A stretch of DNA of 64,000 bases from Boletus sp. NGJ (lineage: Eukaryota; Basidiomycota; Agaricomycetes; Boletales; Boletaceae): the NCBI GenBank assembly GCA_019096195.1, contig JAGTXK010000055.1, forward strand, positions 868,001 through 932,000, in the 5' to 3' direction. Below the pieces are notes generated by a model. The model made no database searches. It saw only the letters and a program-made list of their open reading frames with translations, and was not told the origin of the DNA. Positions 21,684-35,380 of the stretch are shown in pieces; the first letter of the stretch is position 1; each line of letters opens with the position of its first letter. A program made the position numbers and the translations under genes.

Positions 21684-23782
21684 GAAAGGATGCTCGTGAA
21701 GAAGAAGGAGTTCCTAGAGCCCAGGTTTGTATTATATACTAACTGGTTGTATCGGACGATGTTGGAATACGCAGTCTGATCGACTCGGCAACGAAACGTG
21801 AATAAGGGGCCACTGGCCTGAGGCTCCAGGTGACCCTGACGATGTGGGTGAAGAACAGAGGGGTTATGGTCGTCCCGACCGTCGTCGAGCGAGCCGGGAA
21901 AGAGTCGCTGTGAGGACGGCGAAGACGTTGAACTTGTTGGTGGGGTGGGACAAACTTGCGTGCGCATAATTGATCTTTGTCAGGGTCACGGGGAAAGACA
22001 GACACGCGACCATCGTGAGTTACTAGCCATTCTCACCATGGATGAAAACTGTGCAACCTCGACAGACGAAACAAAACAATAACCCAGACGATGATCTACA
22101 AAATCTCGTTCGTGGTTCGCAATATCACGTTTGAGTTGGCAAGCGAGGCACGATATCAATATTGGCCTTGCGCGCCCTTGATGGCCCTTTGAAAGATTCC
22201 ACTGAAACGTCACGTAATCGCATTGCTGTCGCAACCTTCTCATCCCCGGTGCACAGAGAAACGGACTCTCTCACGTCTGTGCTTTCTTGATGGTTACACA
22301 TACCTCCACCGCTTTACCGCGCTCATCAGTCCGTTTCTCGACAGGTGCTACATTCATGTCGTCATCCCAGCAAAGCTTCACTTGCCATGCATGCTTACCT
22401 CTCGTCGGTGATGCGGTCTCCCATCGTTTGGACGCACCAGAAATGCGTTCAAAAGTAATCGATCTTCTCTGACATTATTGGCATAACTGCTGCGGCTGTC
22501 GTTGTGAGCCAACCCACCATTTTGACCATCAACATCCCGTAATACTGCTCCATGGAAGGGGTGATGACGTGGGGTAGTTCCGACGCCGTCGAATGCGAAC
22601 CCACATTCATTACTTGGAACGGTGGTGGTCGGGGTACGTAAGTTACATCCACGGGTTGTGTCATTCATTAACCATGTCCTTGTCAGCCCTTACTTCCTTG
22701 TACCTGCCCATTCTACCTTGGTTTCCAGATTTGACGTGTACTTTGTCTGCTGGTTCACCGTTGCCCTGGTCCGGAGCAGATCCGATTGGAACCCTTATCG
22801 AGCAGATTGGCGATGCGCTGACCTGGGCGGTTAATATCGCTGCTGGCGCGTGCTTCATCGTTATATCCATCCATCCCACTGATCTTCTGGATAGGAACAT
22901 CCACAGGGTTTACCGTTGAAGATTCCCTTGGCGATCTTGTACAACTGCGCCGGTTACAGTGAATCCCGGAACATGTGAGTCCCCATGTCATTCTATCTGG
23001 GAGAATTGCCCTTGAGCCCACGGACCCTCTAGCTATTGCTTGTTTGGCTGCCTGAATTTCGGGCAGGTTCGGTTTCTGAATGAAACGCGGTGCTGCCCAT
23101 ATCTAATGGCATGTAATCACCGATTTCATTGTTTCAAGTAATGATTTTTTTTTACACGGCCAACTTGGGGGAATTTCGTCAGGCGTGGTCTTCCAGCCAT
23201 AATAGTTTTTCCGATTACGATCTCCGACGTGCATGTTAATGTTGTACAACGCTCTAAACACGGCCACAAGTGACCGCTCAGAAGCAGTGACTGAGACTGA
23301 AAGCGACTGCTAGAACCTGATGGCACGGGCATAATCTCCAAGGTTGTTCAAATCAAACAATAAAGGGTCAAAGGGTCGTGCGACCACTCATGCAGACCTC
23401 GTGATGTAGTACCTCGGCCTGGTCTGGAGAGGAGGGGCGCGGTCCAAGGCAACACCACGGGTCACCGGACGAGGCTCCACGAGCCCCCAGAAGGCAGGTT
23501 CGTCCCGTATTGTCGACACTGAACTCAAATTGACTTGCGTGAGTTAAGTTTGGTGCACAACTTTGGACTGGTTCACGAACTGGCAGCTAGTCCATCGATA
23601 GGCTCCGCCCCAGACATCTGTGGAGGATTAGATCACATCCCCACGTCGCGGATAAGTAGGTGCCGCCCAGAAAAGGCGTTCACCTGAAACTGTCGCATGC
23701 CCTAACCCGAAATAGCCTTTATAAACCAAACACGAGACATATGGCTGACAACCGGCCTTCCTGCGGGGAAAGGCCTGTTACT
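21684..23782. other. 2.1-kb region without a confident gene
   Basis: The first 350 bases are presumably the promoter of the adenylate kinase gene. Between about 22260 and 22920 both strands hold moderately open frames. On the minus strand, 22449-22664 contains a hydrophobic stretch, MLMVKMVGWLTTTAAAVMPI. On the plus strand, a frame from ATG 22674 contains GDALTWAVNIAAGACFIV. Neither shows a family motif or a convincing exon chain, so a small fast-evolving membrane or secreted protein is possible but unproven. From 22950 to 23780 nothing is recognised; the end is the 3' flank of the COQ11-like gene. Confidence 0.35.
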
Positions 23783-25039
23783 TTATGCACGTCCAAGGCG
23801 CGGCCCCTGTCCCTTTTCCGACCAACCAATGAGCTCCCTCATTTCTCTTACGCCGACGACACCGTTGACGCCCTTTGTAGGGTCGAGTGTCATGCAAATG
23901 GCTTCTGCAACGTGCTCGACATGAATCGGCGGAATTGAGAGTGCATTCGCGATTGAATGAAGGGGGGAGGAGAGCGGCGAACCATGAGAAGACGGGAAGG
24001 CGTGACCTACGGCTCGGAGCAAGGAAGACGGGGTTGGCAGGCCCTTGGGAACGCTTGCATGTATAGAGGCTGACAAGTCGATCAGTGTGGCAAGAGGGGA
24101 CGTCAGCGGCCTGTGATGCGCGTGGTACACGAGGCCTTGAAGAGAATGCGAGCCGTAAGCACGTTGTCGGCTCTTATAAGAAGATAGATTGCATGGAGGG
24201 AGAAGGTGGCTCACTTGGACGAATGAACACACCACGATGATTCGGGTGTTTACGAAGGAGTTGGTTTATTCTTTGCTCTGCTTCGCGTTTGGTCTCGATA
24301 TACATGGCGGGTATCAGGGGTCGAAACATGTCTTCGGCCGATAAATAGATAAATGGGCGGACATACGTGACCTCAGGGTCAGGTTTACTGGATGTGAACG
24401 CTTCGCAGACTCGAAGGGCTGAGTTGAGTGAAGCACATTCATTCATTGGAGCGACATCTAGTCGAGGGAAGAACGCACCAGAGTCTCGATTTATGACTTG
24501 GTAGGTACGCCTTTGTGGTCCTCTGTCGAGCGGGTTGGTACCTCCGCCCGCAATAGCCCCAACGAGGCCAATGAGGTCGCCGTGTGCCAACGCGGACTTG
24601 TATTTTCCGTCCTCGAGGAGAGTTCCGAGCGTGTGAATGACAGCACCGACTTTCGGAAGGATATCCGCGTAAGTTTCGGGGAGAAGAGCATCAGCCTTGC
24701 GCCACTCCACCTAGTAACAAAGACGGGGGTCAGGATATGGACTCATTGAATGTAACGAGGCAGACTTTGGCGACCCACGCCGGGGAGTGTCCCTTTGGAG
24801 TTTTGTATGGTGTTCCTGAAGAGCTGTGTATCGCAATGAACGACGTGGCGCTGAACAAGGTGTTGAAGAATGAATGTACCTGATGCTGGTCACCTGGATA
24901 CCCCGTGCTAGGGCGGCCTTGCATACGGCAGAACCTGATACGGTGGTGATTCAAAGTGTGGGAGGAGACGAGGATACTACGACTTGCCAATGAAACCGTT
25001 TCCACCGACGACGAGGATTTTCTGAGCTAATGGTTCCAT
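23783..25039 (-). CDS. COQ11-like SDR (NDUFA9-type NAD(P)-binding mitochondrial protein)
   Basis: Start ATG 25039, stop TAA 23783-23785. The N-terminus reads MEPLAQKILVVGGNGFIGK, with the GGNGFIG dinucleotide loop of an extended short-chain dehydrogenase. After short exons come SSSGTPYKTPKGHSPAWVAK, VEWRKADALLPETYADILPK and AVIHTLGTLLEDGKYKSALA. Then VTYVRPFIYLSAEDMFRPLI, MYIETKREAEQRINQLLRKH (a YxxxK-like position: the Tyr and Lys of YIETK) and RGVFIRPS. The C-terminal exon holds PPIHVEHVAEAICMTLDP. This matches the fungal YLR290C/COQ11 family, an accessory member of the coenzyme Q synthome, in which the NAD(P) site may be structural. Role in ubiquinone synthesis is by family only. Confidence 0.8.
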
Positions 25040-25339
25040 CTGAAACGCGTGTGTGGCAAACGGAATCGTGTATTTGAATACAATAATATCTAGTACAACA
25101 GATCGCGTGTTGTCGTCTATTGAATAATTACAACAGTAGTGGCAAGCCGTCATAGTTACGCTATGCCCGATAGCGGAATAAATAACAAGAAGGGAGGTGT
25201 CTAACCTCTTTTCCCGTTCCCAAATTAGCCAGTGGGGGGGAACGCAAGTCTAATGGACTATCACCACCAGGGTGGATGAGGGCGGCTAGGATCGATCGAG
25301 GGCCAGCAAGGACTAGCCTTGGCAGGATCTAAAGCAAGT
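25040..25339. other. Short intergenic stretch with nothing recognised
   Basis: 300 bases between the start of the COQ11-like gene and the stop of the upstream expansin-like gene, both on the minus strand. It must hold the COQ11-like promoter and the 3' UTR of the other gene. A G-run lies near 25232-25239. No ORF. Confidence 0.5.
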
Positions 25340-26028
25340 CTAGTTTACGAAGGACCATGAGACTTGAAGGGAATTAGCAAACAAAGCAACGAGAGGGCTG
25401 ATGGATGGACTGACTGGCGAATTCGCCGATGGAGAGGTCATTGGCAGAAAGGGCTTCGAATGCACCAACGGAGAGGTCGATTGAGTTTTCGTTCTGGCAG
25501 GTGGGGCAGTCATCGGCAATTTGGACGGTGATTGATTTACCGTTGTTCTGGTTGGTGATGGAGACTTGCTGACCGCAGAGGGGGGAAGCAGGTCCGGAGG
25601 TGCCAAAACGTGTCTGATCTGTTGGGGAGAATGAGATATCAAGTGAGAGAGCGATTGGGAGGACATGCCCATTGCACAGATGAAGGCAGAGTCGGAGTTG
25701 ACCTGACCACAAGCACCGGGGTTCCCATTCTGGTAAAAGTAGGTCGCGCTACGGAGAACAATGAGACAAAGAACAGAACAGAGCGATGGTCTTACACTCC
25801 ACCAGTGTAGGGACCACTGGCGCTCGCGGCGGAGACGGCTGTGAGGGCAGTGGAGGTGGAAGCGGGGGCTGATGCTGTGGAGGACGTGGTGGGTACCGAT
25901 GGGGACGAGGAAGGAGTGGAGGTGGGCAAATCGCATGGAGGGAGGGAAGAGTTGGCGCGTGGAAGGGGACGAGAAGAGACGGAGAGGGAGAGGAGAGCAA
26001 AGAGAGCGACGACGAGATACGAAAACAT
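25340..26028 (-). CDS. Small secreted expansin/RlpA-like protein (double-psi beta-barrel)
   Basis: Start ATG 26028, stop TAG 25340-25342, introns near 25790, 25660 and 25390. A clear signal peptide, MFSYLVVALFALLSLSVSS, is followed by a Ser/Thr/Pro-rich linker of about 60 residues likely to be O-glycosylated. The domain then reads ATYFYQNGNPGACGQVNSDS, GTSGPASPLCGQQVSITNQ and VQIADDCPTCQNENSIDLS, ending in VGAFEALSANDLSIGEF plus SWSFVN. Four or more Cys and the conserved GACG and DxCPxC motifs fit barwin/RlpA-like barrels related to expansins. Mushrooms have many such proteins, which loosen or bind cell-wall polysaccharide. The catalytic Asp of cellulase-type relatives cannot be judged by eye. 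Its promoter is shared with SCAMP. Confidence 0.82.
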
Positions 26029-26140
26029 GGCGACTTGGTCAAGAACAAGAAAAAAAAAACGCGCTGCTTTATAGCGTCACCGGACACGGAAACGCTGCGG
26101 ACATTGCAGTGGCGGTGCAAAGCCATCACCACAACCACAC
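26029..26140. promoter_or_regulatory. Shared divergent promoter of the expansin-like gene and SCAMP
   Basis: Only 112 bases between the two ATG codons. It contains an A-run (about 26050-26059) next to a TTTATAG stretch (26070-26076) which could serve as a TATA-like element. Inferred from layout. Confidence 0.45.
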
Positions 26141-27407
26141 ATGCCAGCACCGGCAATGTCCGGCTGTCTCCAAAACCACAACGCCATCCGTTGCAATGTG
26201 TACGTCCCTGCTCACTCCCCTCCACCTCCCCGCTCATCCTTTTTGCAAGCCGAGTACACTCAAAACCCCTTCGCATCCGCCCACTCCCTCGACACCAACC
26301 CCTTTGACGACCCCTCACCAAAGCAGAACCCACAGTTGCAAGATCTAGACAGACGCGAACGTGACCTCGAACGCCGCGAGCAGGAACTCAACCAACGCTC
26401 AGAGTACATCAGAAAGCATGGCCGTAGCAACTGGCCTCCCTGTCAGTCTTCCCTTTTCTTCCCCGCTCCGTCCTCATGTCCTTCAGTTTACCCCCTCATC
26501 TACCACTCCATTTCCGAAGAGATCCCAGATGCCTCCCGTCCCCTCATCACCCGTCTCTATCAGCTATGGCTCGTCCTCCTCGCAACCCTCATCATCAACA
26601 TGGTCGCCTGCATCTTCATCCTCGTTGCTGGCGCAAGTGACGGAGGAAAGGATCTTGGTGGAAGCATTGGGTACGCCTTCTTATTTCCGTCCGATCACTC
26701 GCTTATCCTCCGGAAGCTACTTGTTCGTAATCGCTCCCCTCTCTTTTCTGTTGTGGTACAGGTACGCCCGTCCCCCCTCTCCATCTCTCCTCCCCTGACA
26801 CCGCACAGGCCGATCTACAACGGTTACATGAAGGTGCGCATCTGCTTCTCTCCTCCAAACACATGTCTTCACGTCGCCCTCTCCAGGAACAAGCTTTATA
26901 TTACTGTCCGTCCTATTTTCGTTCTTCCCCTTCTGCGTGTCTCACCCCTTGCCAGACATGTACTTCTTCTTTGGTGGATTTCACCTACTCTTCAGTGTCT
27001 ACATGTGAGCACCTCCACATGCCCGTCACCCACTTGCTCAGTCCCCTCGATCCCCAGGATCCTCGGCATCCCCAGTACTGGCTCTGCTGGTCTCATCCAA
27101 ACTATCCAAATGTTCTCCACTGGGCCACTGGGCAGCGGGCATCCTCGGCGCAATCACTAGCGTTGGCTGGATTGTGCAGGGTTTCGGCAATGCTTTCTAC
27201 TACCGTCAGGTGTGCCGCGTTTCCGCAGCGATGCCCAAAACGACTGAGCCAATTTCCAGATTTGGTATCATCACACTGCCGCTGGCCACACCATGGACAA
27301 GGCAAGTGATCCTTGCAACCAGGAGCATTGTAGCCCTGCTCACCTCTTGGCAGGCAAAGGCAGAATTGGCAAGCCACGGTGCCAAGGCATATTTTACTCG
27401 AGGCTGA
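26141..27407 (+). CDS. Secretory carrier-associated membrane protein (SCAMP)
   Basis: ATG 26141 or the in-frame ATG 26156; stop TGA 27405-27407. The N-terminus has two NPF motifs (QNPFASAHSLDTNPFDD), which bind EH-domain endocytic adaptors. A heptad helix follows (DLDRRERDLERREQELNQR). Then NWPP, joined across an intron to FYPLIYHSISEEIP, leads to four membrane helices, the first being LWLVLLATLIINMVACIFIL. The cytosolic turn between helices 2 and 3 includes WYRPIYNGYMKEQALYYCSY, and GAITSVGWIVQGFGNAFYY leads out of the last helix. The final exon ends ELASHGAKAYFTRG, the usual fungal SCAMP end. This reading needs an intron at 27302-27353 with a GC donor (GCAAGT) instead of GT. SCAMPs recycle in post-Golgi and endosomal membranes. 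Membrane topology and NPF motifs are directly visible. Confidence 0.88.
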
Positions 27408-27624
27408 TGCTGCTGTACTAACTTGCACTGCGCGTATGTACTCGTAGGATTTCTAGACAAAGCCTGCCCTGTCTATTAAAATATCATTACACTGACGTCA
27501 CATTATGGATACATGCCCAGCGTCGACCGAAATGCGAGCACAGATAGTATACAGACGCGAGGTGTGACAGTAGTATGATACTTTTTTTTTGGTGCATGTA
27601 CAGTGTCCCAAGAAACAAGGTAAA

Positions 27625-28935
27625 TCACGCTTTTTTGATCGCATGGACGATGTGGAGCCGGGTGGAGGGATGGACGAGAGGATAGTAGAGGTCCTGATGG
27701 GCTTCCTCGATCAGCTTCTTTGCTTCCCAGTCTCGCATGCCCGTCGACATGAAGAGCGGCTTGAGCGCTGGAAGCAGGATGTCATAATTCATCCACGCAA
27801 GCTGCCCAATGCTCAGTGCAACGGGGTCTAGGTGCACCATGCGCTCCGTTCAGCGTCCACGTCGACGTGGCGCAACACTCACCCTTGGGCCAAAATCCGA
27901 TGGGAATGTTGCCCTCTTGTGAAACAATCTTGTCAAACACACCCGTCGTGGCGACCAGATTGGCAAGTTCTGGCGGGACATTAACGTCGATGCCCTTGTC
28001 TCGGAGACACTGTCTGTATGCTTCCCACAGTGTGAACCAACCACGCATCCCTGACGGCTGTCCGGAACGGGTCAACACGGTGGCGCTTTTCCCATCCGCA
28101 ATGGGTTCGCTATCGGGTTCAATCAAAATAACAAGTCCGCCCGGCTTGAGCATGCGTGCGAGCTCGTGCAGAAAGCGGGTGTAATTCTCAATCTAGCAAC
28201 TCTGTCACGACAAGAGCGTAAAAAAAAAAAAAAAAAACAAGAACGCACGCCTGTGTGCATGAACCTCGCGTGGACGACGTCGAAATGTTCGCTCGGGTAC
28301 GGCAAATACCATTGGTCAAGATCGCAAAGTTCGAAACTTTAAAAAAAGGAGGTTACTAAACAGTAACAGCCTGGATCAACTTGGATGACGCACGTGCAAT
28401 TCTCTGGTACCTCGCTGAGAATAGGCATGTCAGCTCTGGGAACGGAAGCAAGCGCAAGGGAATTTGATACCGAGGTTGGATGGGAGCGAGATCTACACCA
28501 ATCACCTCTGCCTCAGGGAACTCGTCTGCCAAGTCAATGGCCCTGTAATCTTGGTGTGGAAGATGAATAAATTTACTGTTGCCCAGCAAGACGTACCAAA
28601 AACCACCGCCCGTGCCCAGGTCGAGGATGCGGCAACGCTCTTGTCCCTCTCTTGGGGTGAGCACCTCGTGCATGGGGCCCACGTAGTTCTTCCCGCCAAA
28701 CAGGAACTGGAGCATGCGGTGCTGGAGCTCGGAGCGCTGGGAGGACGTCAACGGTGGTGGGGAGGGGGAGGGGAGGAGGGCTCACGCGGATCTCCTCGTC
28801 GTCGGCAGGGAGCATGTAGCGTTGGCTGAGGGCATTGAAACGCCTGCCGTGTAAATCAGTGAAGAACTGGGAGTCGTCGTCACCGACGTAGGTGATTTGG
28901 TTGAGGGGGAATACTACGGGATAGTTGAGTCGCAT
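27625..28935 (-). CDS. LaeA-like SAM-dependent methyltransferase
   Basis: ATG 28935 is used; stop TGA 27625-27627; introns near 28790, 28590, 28430, 28230 and 27880. The early part reads YVGDDDSQFFTDLHGRRFNA. The Rossmann core shows motif I as RCILDLGTGGGFW, then AIDLADEFPEAEVIGVDLAP (motif II acidic residue) and HFDVVHARFMHTG (motif IV). ELARMLKPGGLVILIEPDSE is post-motif III. The C-terminal part includes WFTLWEAYRQCLRDKGIDV and DPVALSIGQLAWMNYDILLP. This layout is common in mushroom class I methyltransferases related to LaeA/UMTA. The substrate cannot be told. It lies directly downstream of SPT8 on the same strand, with about 200 bases between them. One intron contains an 18-A run (28220-28237). 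Confidence 0.8.
28220..28237. repeat. 18-base A homopolymer in an intron
   Basis: Uninterrupted run of 18 A on the plus strand (T on the coding strand), so it acts as a long polypyrimidine tract inside an intron of the methyltransferase gene. Such runs are prone to length errors in sequencing. Confidence 0.85.
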
Positions 28936-29142
28936 GGGCAGGACGAGGGGGGTGGCATGAGGATGACAAGGAGAAGACGCCAAACTTATATTTCGGGGTT
29001 GGGAGGGATGACGAGAAGCACATAGTTGACAACCGTATGGTGTGTACAGTTTGCGGGAATACCGCGGGACCTGAACCGTGCAACCGTCCGATTTGAAATG
29101 AGCCAAGTGTAATCTTATGGGCATGAACGTGTCGTAACAACC

Positions 29143-31595
29143 TTATACATTCGCCTTGATGTCGTGTACAAACACCGTCTTGGTCGATTCCCCATGCCAC
29201 CCACGATTGCTGCTAGCACTCACAAGAAATCGTCCACCCGGATCTACAACTTTAAATACTCACCCGGTCAGTTGACCCTCGCCCAATCCGGTTTGCTCCA
29301 CTTACCCATTTGTGATACATAGCCCCCGTGATGGCCCGGTATTATCTTGAATTGCACCCCTCCCCTGCTCTTCACGTTTCCATCACTTTCCCCAGCCTCT
29401 GCCGCATTCCATAACCGGATATTGTCGATGGAAGCGCTGCAAATTTGGCCCGTCATCTTCACATGCCTTCCCGTCACGAGACCAAAAATCACCCACCATG
29501 CGATGTGGCGACCATCAGGGAACGGCACAACACACGACACCACCCCTGAACTCGCCGGGTTGCGCAGACTCTTCACCAGCCGCGGCGTGCACGACGGTCC
29601 ACTCCGTCCCAGCAACCGCACATCCCACACGTCCACCGTCCCATTTCGTCGTCCGACGTAGATCTGCGACCCATCCGTCGACCAGCACGCCTGTCAAAGT
29701 GTTCCCCAGTCTCCAATACGATCGGGTCATCAAACTTCGAATACGTACAGAAACACACCATGGCGGTGTCTTCTCACTTAACCACAGTCTTCCAACCCCC
29801 TTTCCTGGCGTATTCACTCGCTTGTCCCAGAGCATGATTTGTCCATCGATAGCAGAGATCATTAGGATATCCGAAGAAAACGTGGTGCTGTTCTCGCTGC
29901 TGAGTAAGGGTGGGGCGTTCTTCGGTGGGGCAACGGAGCTTTGCGATGATCGTGCTGCCTGCTGCGCTTGCGATGTAGGATCAGAAGCTCCCCCATCGGG
30001 TACAGCAAGCCCCACATAGCCACTAGAAGCAGCGCGCTCCTTGTAAGAAGGTTCGACCCGGCCCACACCGCCATCTGGAACTGAATGGCTGTCGCCATCC
30101 CCATCAGGATCCGGCTCGTCGTCGAAAAGCGGATCGAAAGATGTGTCAGATTTAGCATCGGATTCTTGGGTAGCCATGTTGGAAATGCCATTTTGACTCG
30201 CAGAAGCATTCAAAGTTTGTTGTTGATTCTCATGTGTCTTACCCGCGGCAGTGGAAAACATTTCCACGCTCGCACTCGTGGGGGTCCCAGTCGACTTCTT
30301 ATGTGATGTAAATGCAGGTGCGTCAGAGTATGTCTCCGATTCTCCGCCTGATCCCGCGGAGGATATTGGGCTGAATCGTTGGAACAAGGTGTTCAGTGGT
30401 CTTACTGCGACACCGACAAGCTGTGCACCATGTGCAGTAAACTTTCGGATAGCTTGTCCAGTGTTCAAGTCCCATTGCTATCAAAGGAACCATAAGTGAA
30501 CGGCGCCACTGCCGAGCGTGATCCTTACAATCGCTTCACCATCCCAGCTTGCACTAAAAAAACCCTTTTCGTCATGGTCAATCGAAAGCCCAGAAACAGG
30601 CCCACGGTGGCCTTGCAACACATGGGCCAACCGACCAGGATCGTGCCGAACTGTGAATAAATTAATGTGACCGCGCTGCAAACGGCACTGCGTAAAGTGT
30701 GACTGTGATGGTGAGGTTAGAGTGCACGTACGCTGGTTCCACCGAGTGCCCAGAGTGCATCAGAATGCATAGCCATGCTATAGACCGGCGACACTGTGGT
30801 CTCGCTGCCTTGGGGATAGCCATTTTGCATGTTCACGAGATCGGGGTTCTCCCACCAGCACCGTATCTGTCCTGATTTCATGTTCCCTTCAACGACATTG
30901 CAGTGGTGCCGCTGAGGGGCGGTCAGGGTAACCTTGCCATTGACGGTGGAGAAAATGTCATAATCACGGATATACCCATCGTCCGAACCGGTTAATAGGT
31001 GTGACATGCAAAACGACGAAGCCAGTGCATGAGTGGGCACCGGGTGAGGAATAGCACATATAGCTTCTACCGTGAAAGATCGGGGTAGCTGCGACCTGTG
31101 GGCGAACGGGAAGAGCAAGGTACGTTTGCGAACGCCGGCCGGCGAAGGAGACCTCGGCCTCACTTGCGGGATGACTGATTCGAGGACATGGTTGAGCTAC
31201 GTAGCGTCCGCAGAGAATAGTAGTACCTTTGGGTGATTCCGGCGTAGAGGATCGCGGTGTCGTTGTGACCACCGGCGCCGGCGGTGAAGATGGCTCCAGA
31301 CCCGTATCAATCATGGGTTCTAGAGACGGTTCAGACTCTTCCTCGTCGTCTTCCTCGTCCGAGTCCTCTGAACGCGATTCCTTGACGAGGAACGCGAAGA
31401 TCAGCCCCACGCAAAGGAAGAGGGGTGTATAGCACGCACGTCGTCCCCTTCCGTCACGTCGTCTACGCCAGCCTCGAGGGCGCCGAGTAGCGCCTCGTCT
31501 ATCTCGTTGTCATTGTCCTCATCGCCCTCACCGTCGGTCGTGCCATCGAATTCGAGGTCGTCGATGGTCTCACCTTCCGAATCGCTATGTGCCAT
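29143..31595 (-). CDS. SPT8: SAGA complex WD40 subunit SPT8
   Basis: Start ATG 31595, stop TAA 29143-29145. The N-terminal 90 residues are strongly acidic (DSEGETIDDLEFDG and SEDSDEEDDEEESEP). WD40 part: VEAICAIPHPVPTHALASSF, HLLTGSDDGYIRDYDIFS, TAPQRHHCNVVEGNMKSGQI with RCWWENP, SPVYSMAMHSDALWALGGT, VLQGHRGPVSGLSIDHDEKG and FFSASWDGE. The large exon 29515-30468 holds the Spt8-specific linker and SAIDGQIMLWDKR. The last exon reads FLVSASSNRGWHGESTKT with VFVHDIK, the typical end. Within SAGA, Spt8 contacts TBP and helps deliver or withhold it at promoters. Its start is only 60 bases from the divergent SRP54 start. All key segments are intact. Confidence 0.93.
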
Positions 31596-31655
31596 GTCAA
31601 AGTCGGATACGGCCAAGTTCGCACGAGCAGCCTTGTATACTAGCGGCGTCCAACA
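31596..31655. promoter_or_regulatory. 60-base divergent promoter between SPT8 and SRP54
   Basis: The two start codons are only 60 bases apart. Core promoters and 5' UTRs therefore either overlap or reach into the opposite gene. The stretch contains TTGTATACTAG (31633-31643) but no clear TATA box. Layout evidence only. Confidence 0.5.
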
Positions 31656-33827
<2,172 letters not shown>

Positions 33828-34006
33828 TCATTTTTACGATCTTGGTAGGACCGTTCGCGCTTCGATCTAATGCAGATGGGATCACCTGCAGCCTGTTAGG
33901 ATTTAAATTAATGCATACGGTGTCAGACAAGGTTAAGTTCAAGCCAAAGAACAGCCCGTGGAAAGTACTGAAGGCGTAAGGATGATCCGAGTACCGTAAT
34001 GAAAGC

Positions 34007-34804
34007 CTACTTGGCCTGGTCCCTTTTCCACAACCTCTTTTTGATTGAAGCGGCGCTTTTGTTACCAAATATAAATGAAGACGTGTGTTTGTCTGCGCCA
34101 GTCTTACGAGAGATTGCCGGTGGGCCAGAAAAGACAAGCTTGGGGGGGAGGATTAATCATGTCATTGAACTCTATATTCGAGAACACACCATCCACAATC
34201 CAAACAATCCCACGGTGCCGGAACCCAAGAGCACAGTTGTCGTTAGTGTCCCGACGGAGCGATTGTCAAAGGAAAGTGATGCAATTACAAGGGACGCGGC
34301 TGTCACCGGTCTCAGGAGAGGGTGGTGGTCAGGATCCGTCCTGCGCTGAAGACCAGTGGGCCATTCATTTGGCAGCTTCAAGGAAGGTGGTGCGTAAGTT
34401 ATGCCAGTCACGATTGGACAGAACGCACCGCTGCAATGATGGTGACGGCCAACGTGCCTAGGATGATGCCTAGCTGAAGTGCCAGGTATTTCTCAAGTGA
34501 CGTTAGGGTTCCTCGCCCCCCTGAAGGTTCTGCCAAGAAAAGCAAGAGACGAGGGAACGCTAGTAAACATATGGAGAAGAGTGCAAACCTGCGGTATTGA
34601 ATGCGAATCTCGAGTCAGCACACACCAATTATGAGGGAAACGAGTTAATGTGACGAACACCACAGCTGAGATCCACGCCCAGACTGAAGTAGATCCATCG
34701 TCGACATTTGTACGTTGGCCTGTCCCTGTGTCATGCTGAAGGGGGGTTTCGGCCAAAGTGCTCTTGCTTGCATACAAGTCGTGCATCTCAATACTGTTTG
34801 ACAT
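34007..34804 (-). CDS. Multi-pass membrane protein of unknown function
   Basis: Stop TAG 34007-34009; the start is uncertain (ATG 34804 used). A 40-base intron joins [10 protein letters not shown] to [20 protein letters not shown]. Next come [20 protein letters not shown], then across another intron [20 protein letters not shown] and [15 protein letters not shown]. The end reads [20 protein letters not shown] and [20 protein letters not shown]: a basic cytosolic tail with a double-Lys/Arg finish. Three or four membrane helices are visible. I recall similar uncharacterised proteins in other basidiomycetes but know no function. The N-terminal 60 residues from ATG 34804 are not hydrophobic at first and may be wrong. 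Confidence 0.55.
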
Positions 34805-35380
34805 GATGTTCTGCCGCCACGCAACACGCGCCTTACCGCTTGGATTTGACGAGGTCTGAACCGGCTCAAGTCTTTGTCGTGAGTCACTCTCGGTGCCTTT
34901 CCGTGTGAATCGGCTTTTAATTGGGGGCCGTTCACTTGATAGACTCGTGGAGGTATCCTCGTGCCATTTCCGACAGGAAAATCAGTCAAAGACGAGTGAA
35001 TTTCGCCATGAAAAGGTCGTCCTGATTTTGAGTCCGTCGATTTGATCTTGGTGGCATATATGGCCTTTTGTCCTACGTTCGCTCGAGCCTGCACCTAGCC
35101 CTGGCAGGTGCCTAGTCGTGGCCCGAGAAGTACATTTAGCTACTGGTCCAACATTATGCTGTACGAATGCTGCACTGAGGAGTCCCTAGAACCTGATAAC
35201 AGATTGCGCGAGCCCTGCCCCTTATTTCGGATGCGCTCATGGTAGTAACCCCACCCCAACCGCGATTGGAAAATTAACCCTGATAGACACGTCCCAACCC
35301 TAGCTTAGCTCCTTTTGTCACAGACTCGACCAGTTTATGCATGTACAGAGCTATATCACTCAGTGACAGAGAGAGTGAAA
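34805..35380. other. Divergent intergenic region, nothing recognised
   Basis: A 576-base stretch between the unknown membrane gene (minus) and the phosphatase gene (plus). An open minus-strand frame up to 35094 has no recognisable motif and is taken as chance or 5' UTR. Confidence 0.5.

Noticed and set aside
22260-22920. Small gene on either strand
   Set aside because: Both strands give similar short open frames with no family motif and no convincing exon chain; recorded only as an unassigned gap.
27354-27407. SCAMP reading through without the last intron
   Set aside because: It gives a tail (DPCNQEHCSPAH and onward) unlike other SCAMPs, whereas splicing with a GC donor restores the usual end.
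29050-29110. GGTTCAGGTCC on the minus strand, like a tRNA B box
   Set aside because: The base at tRNA position 58 is G instead of A, and no cloverleaf or acceptor pairing can be built around it.
30048-30062. GGTTCGACCCGG, like a tRNA B box
   Set aside because: Inside the SPT8 coding exon and without an A box or anticodon arm at the right distance.
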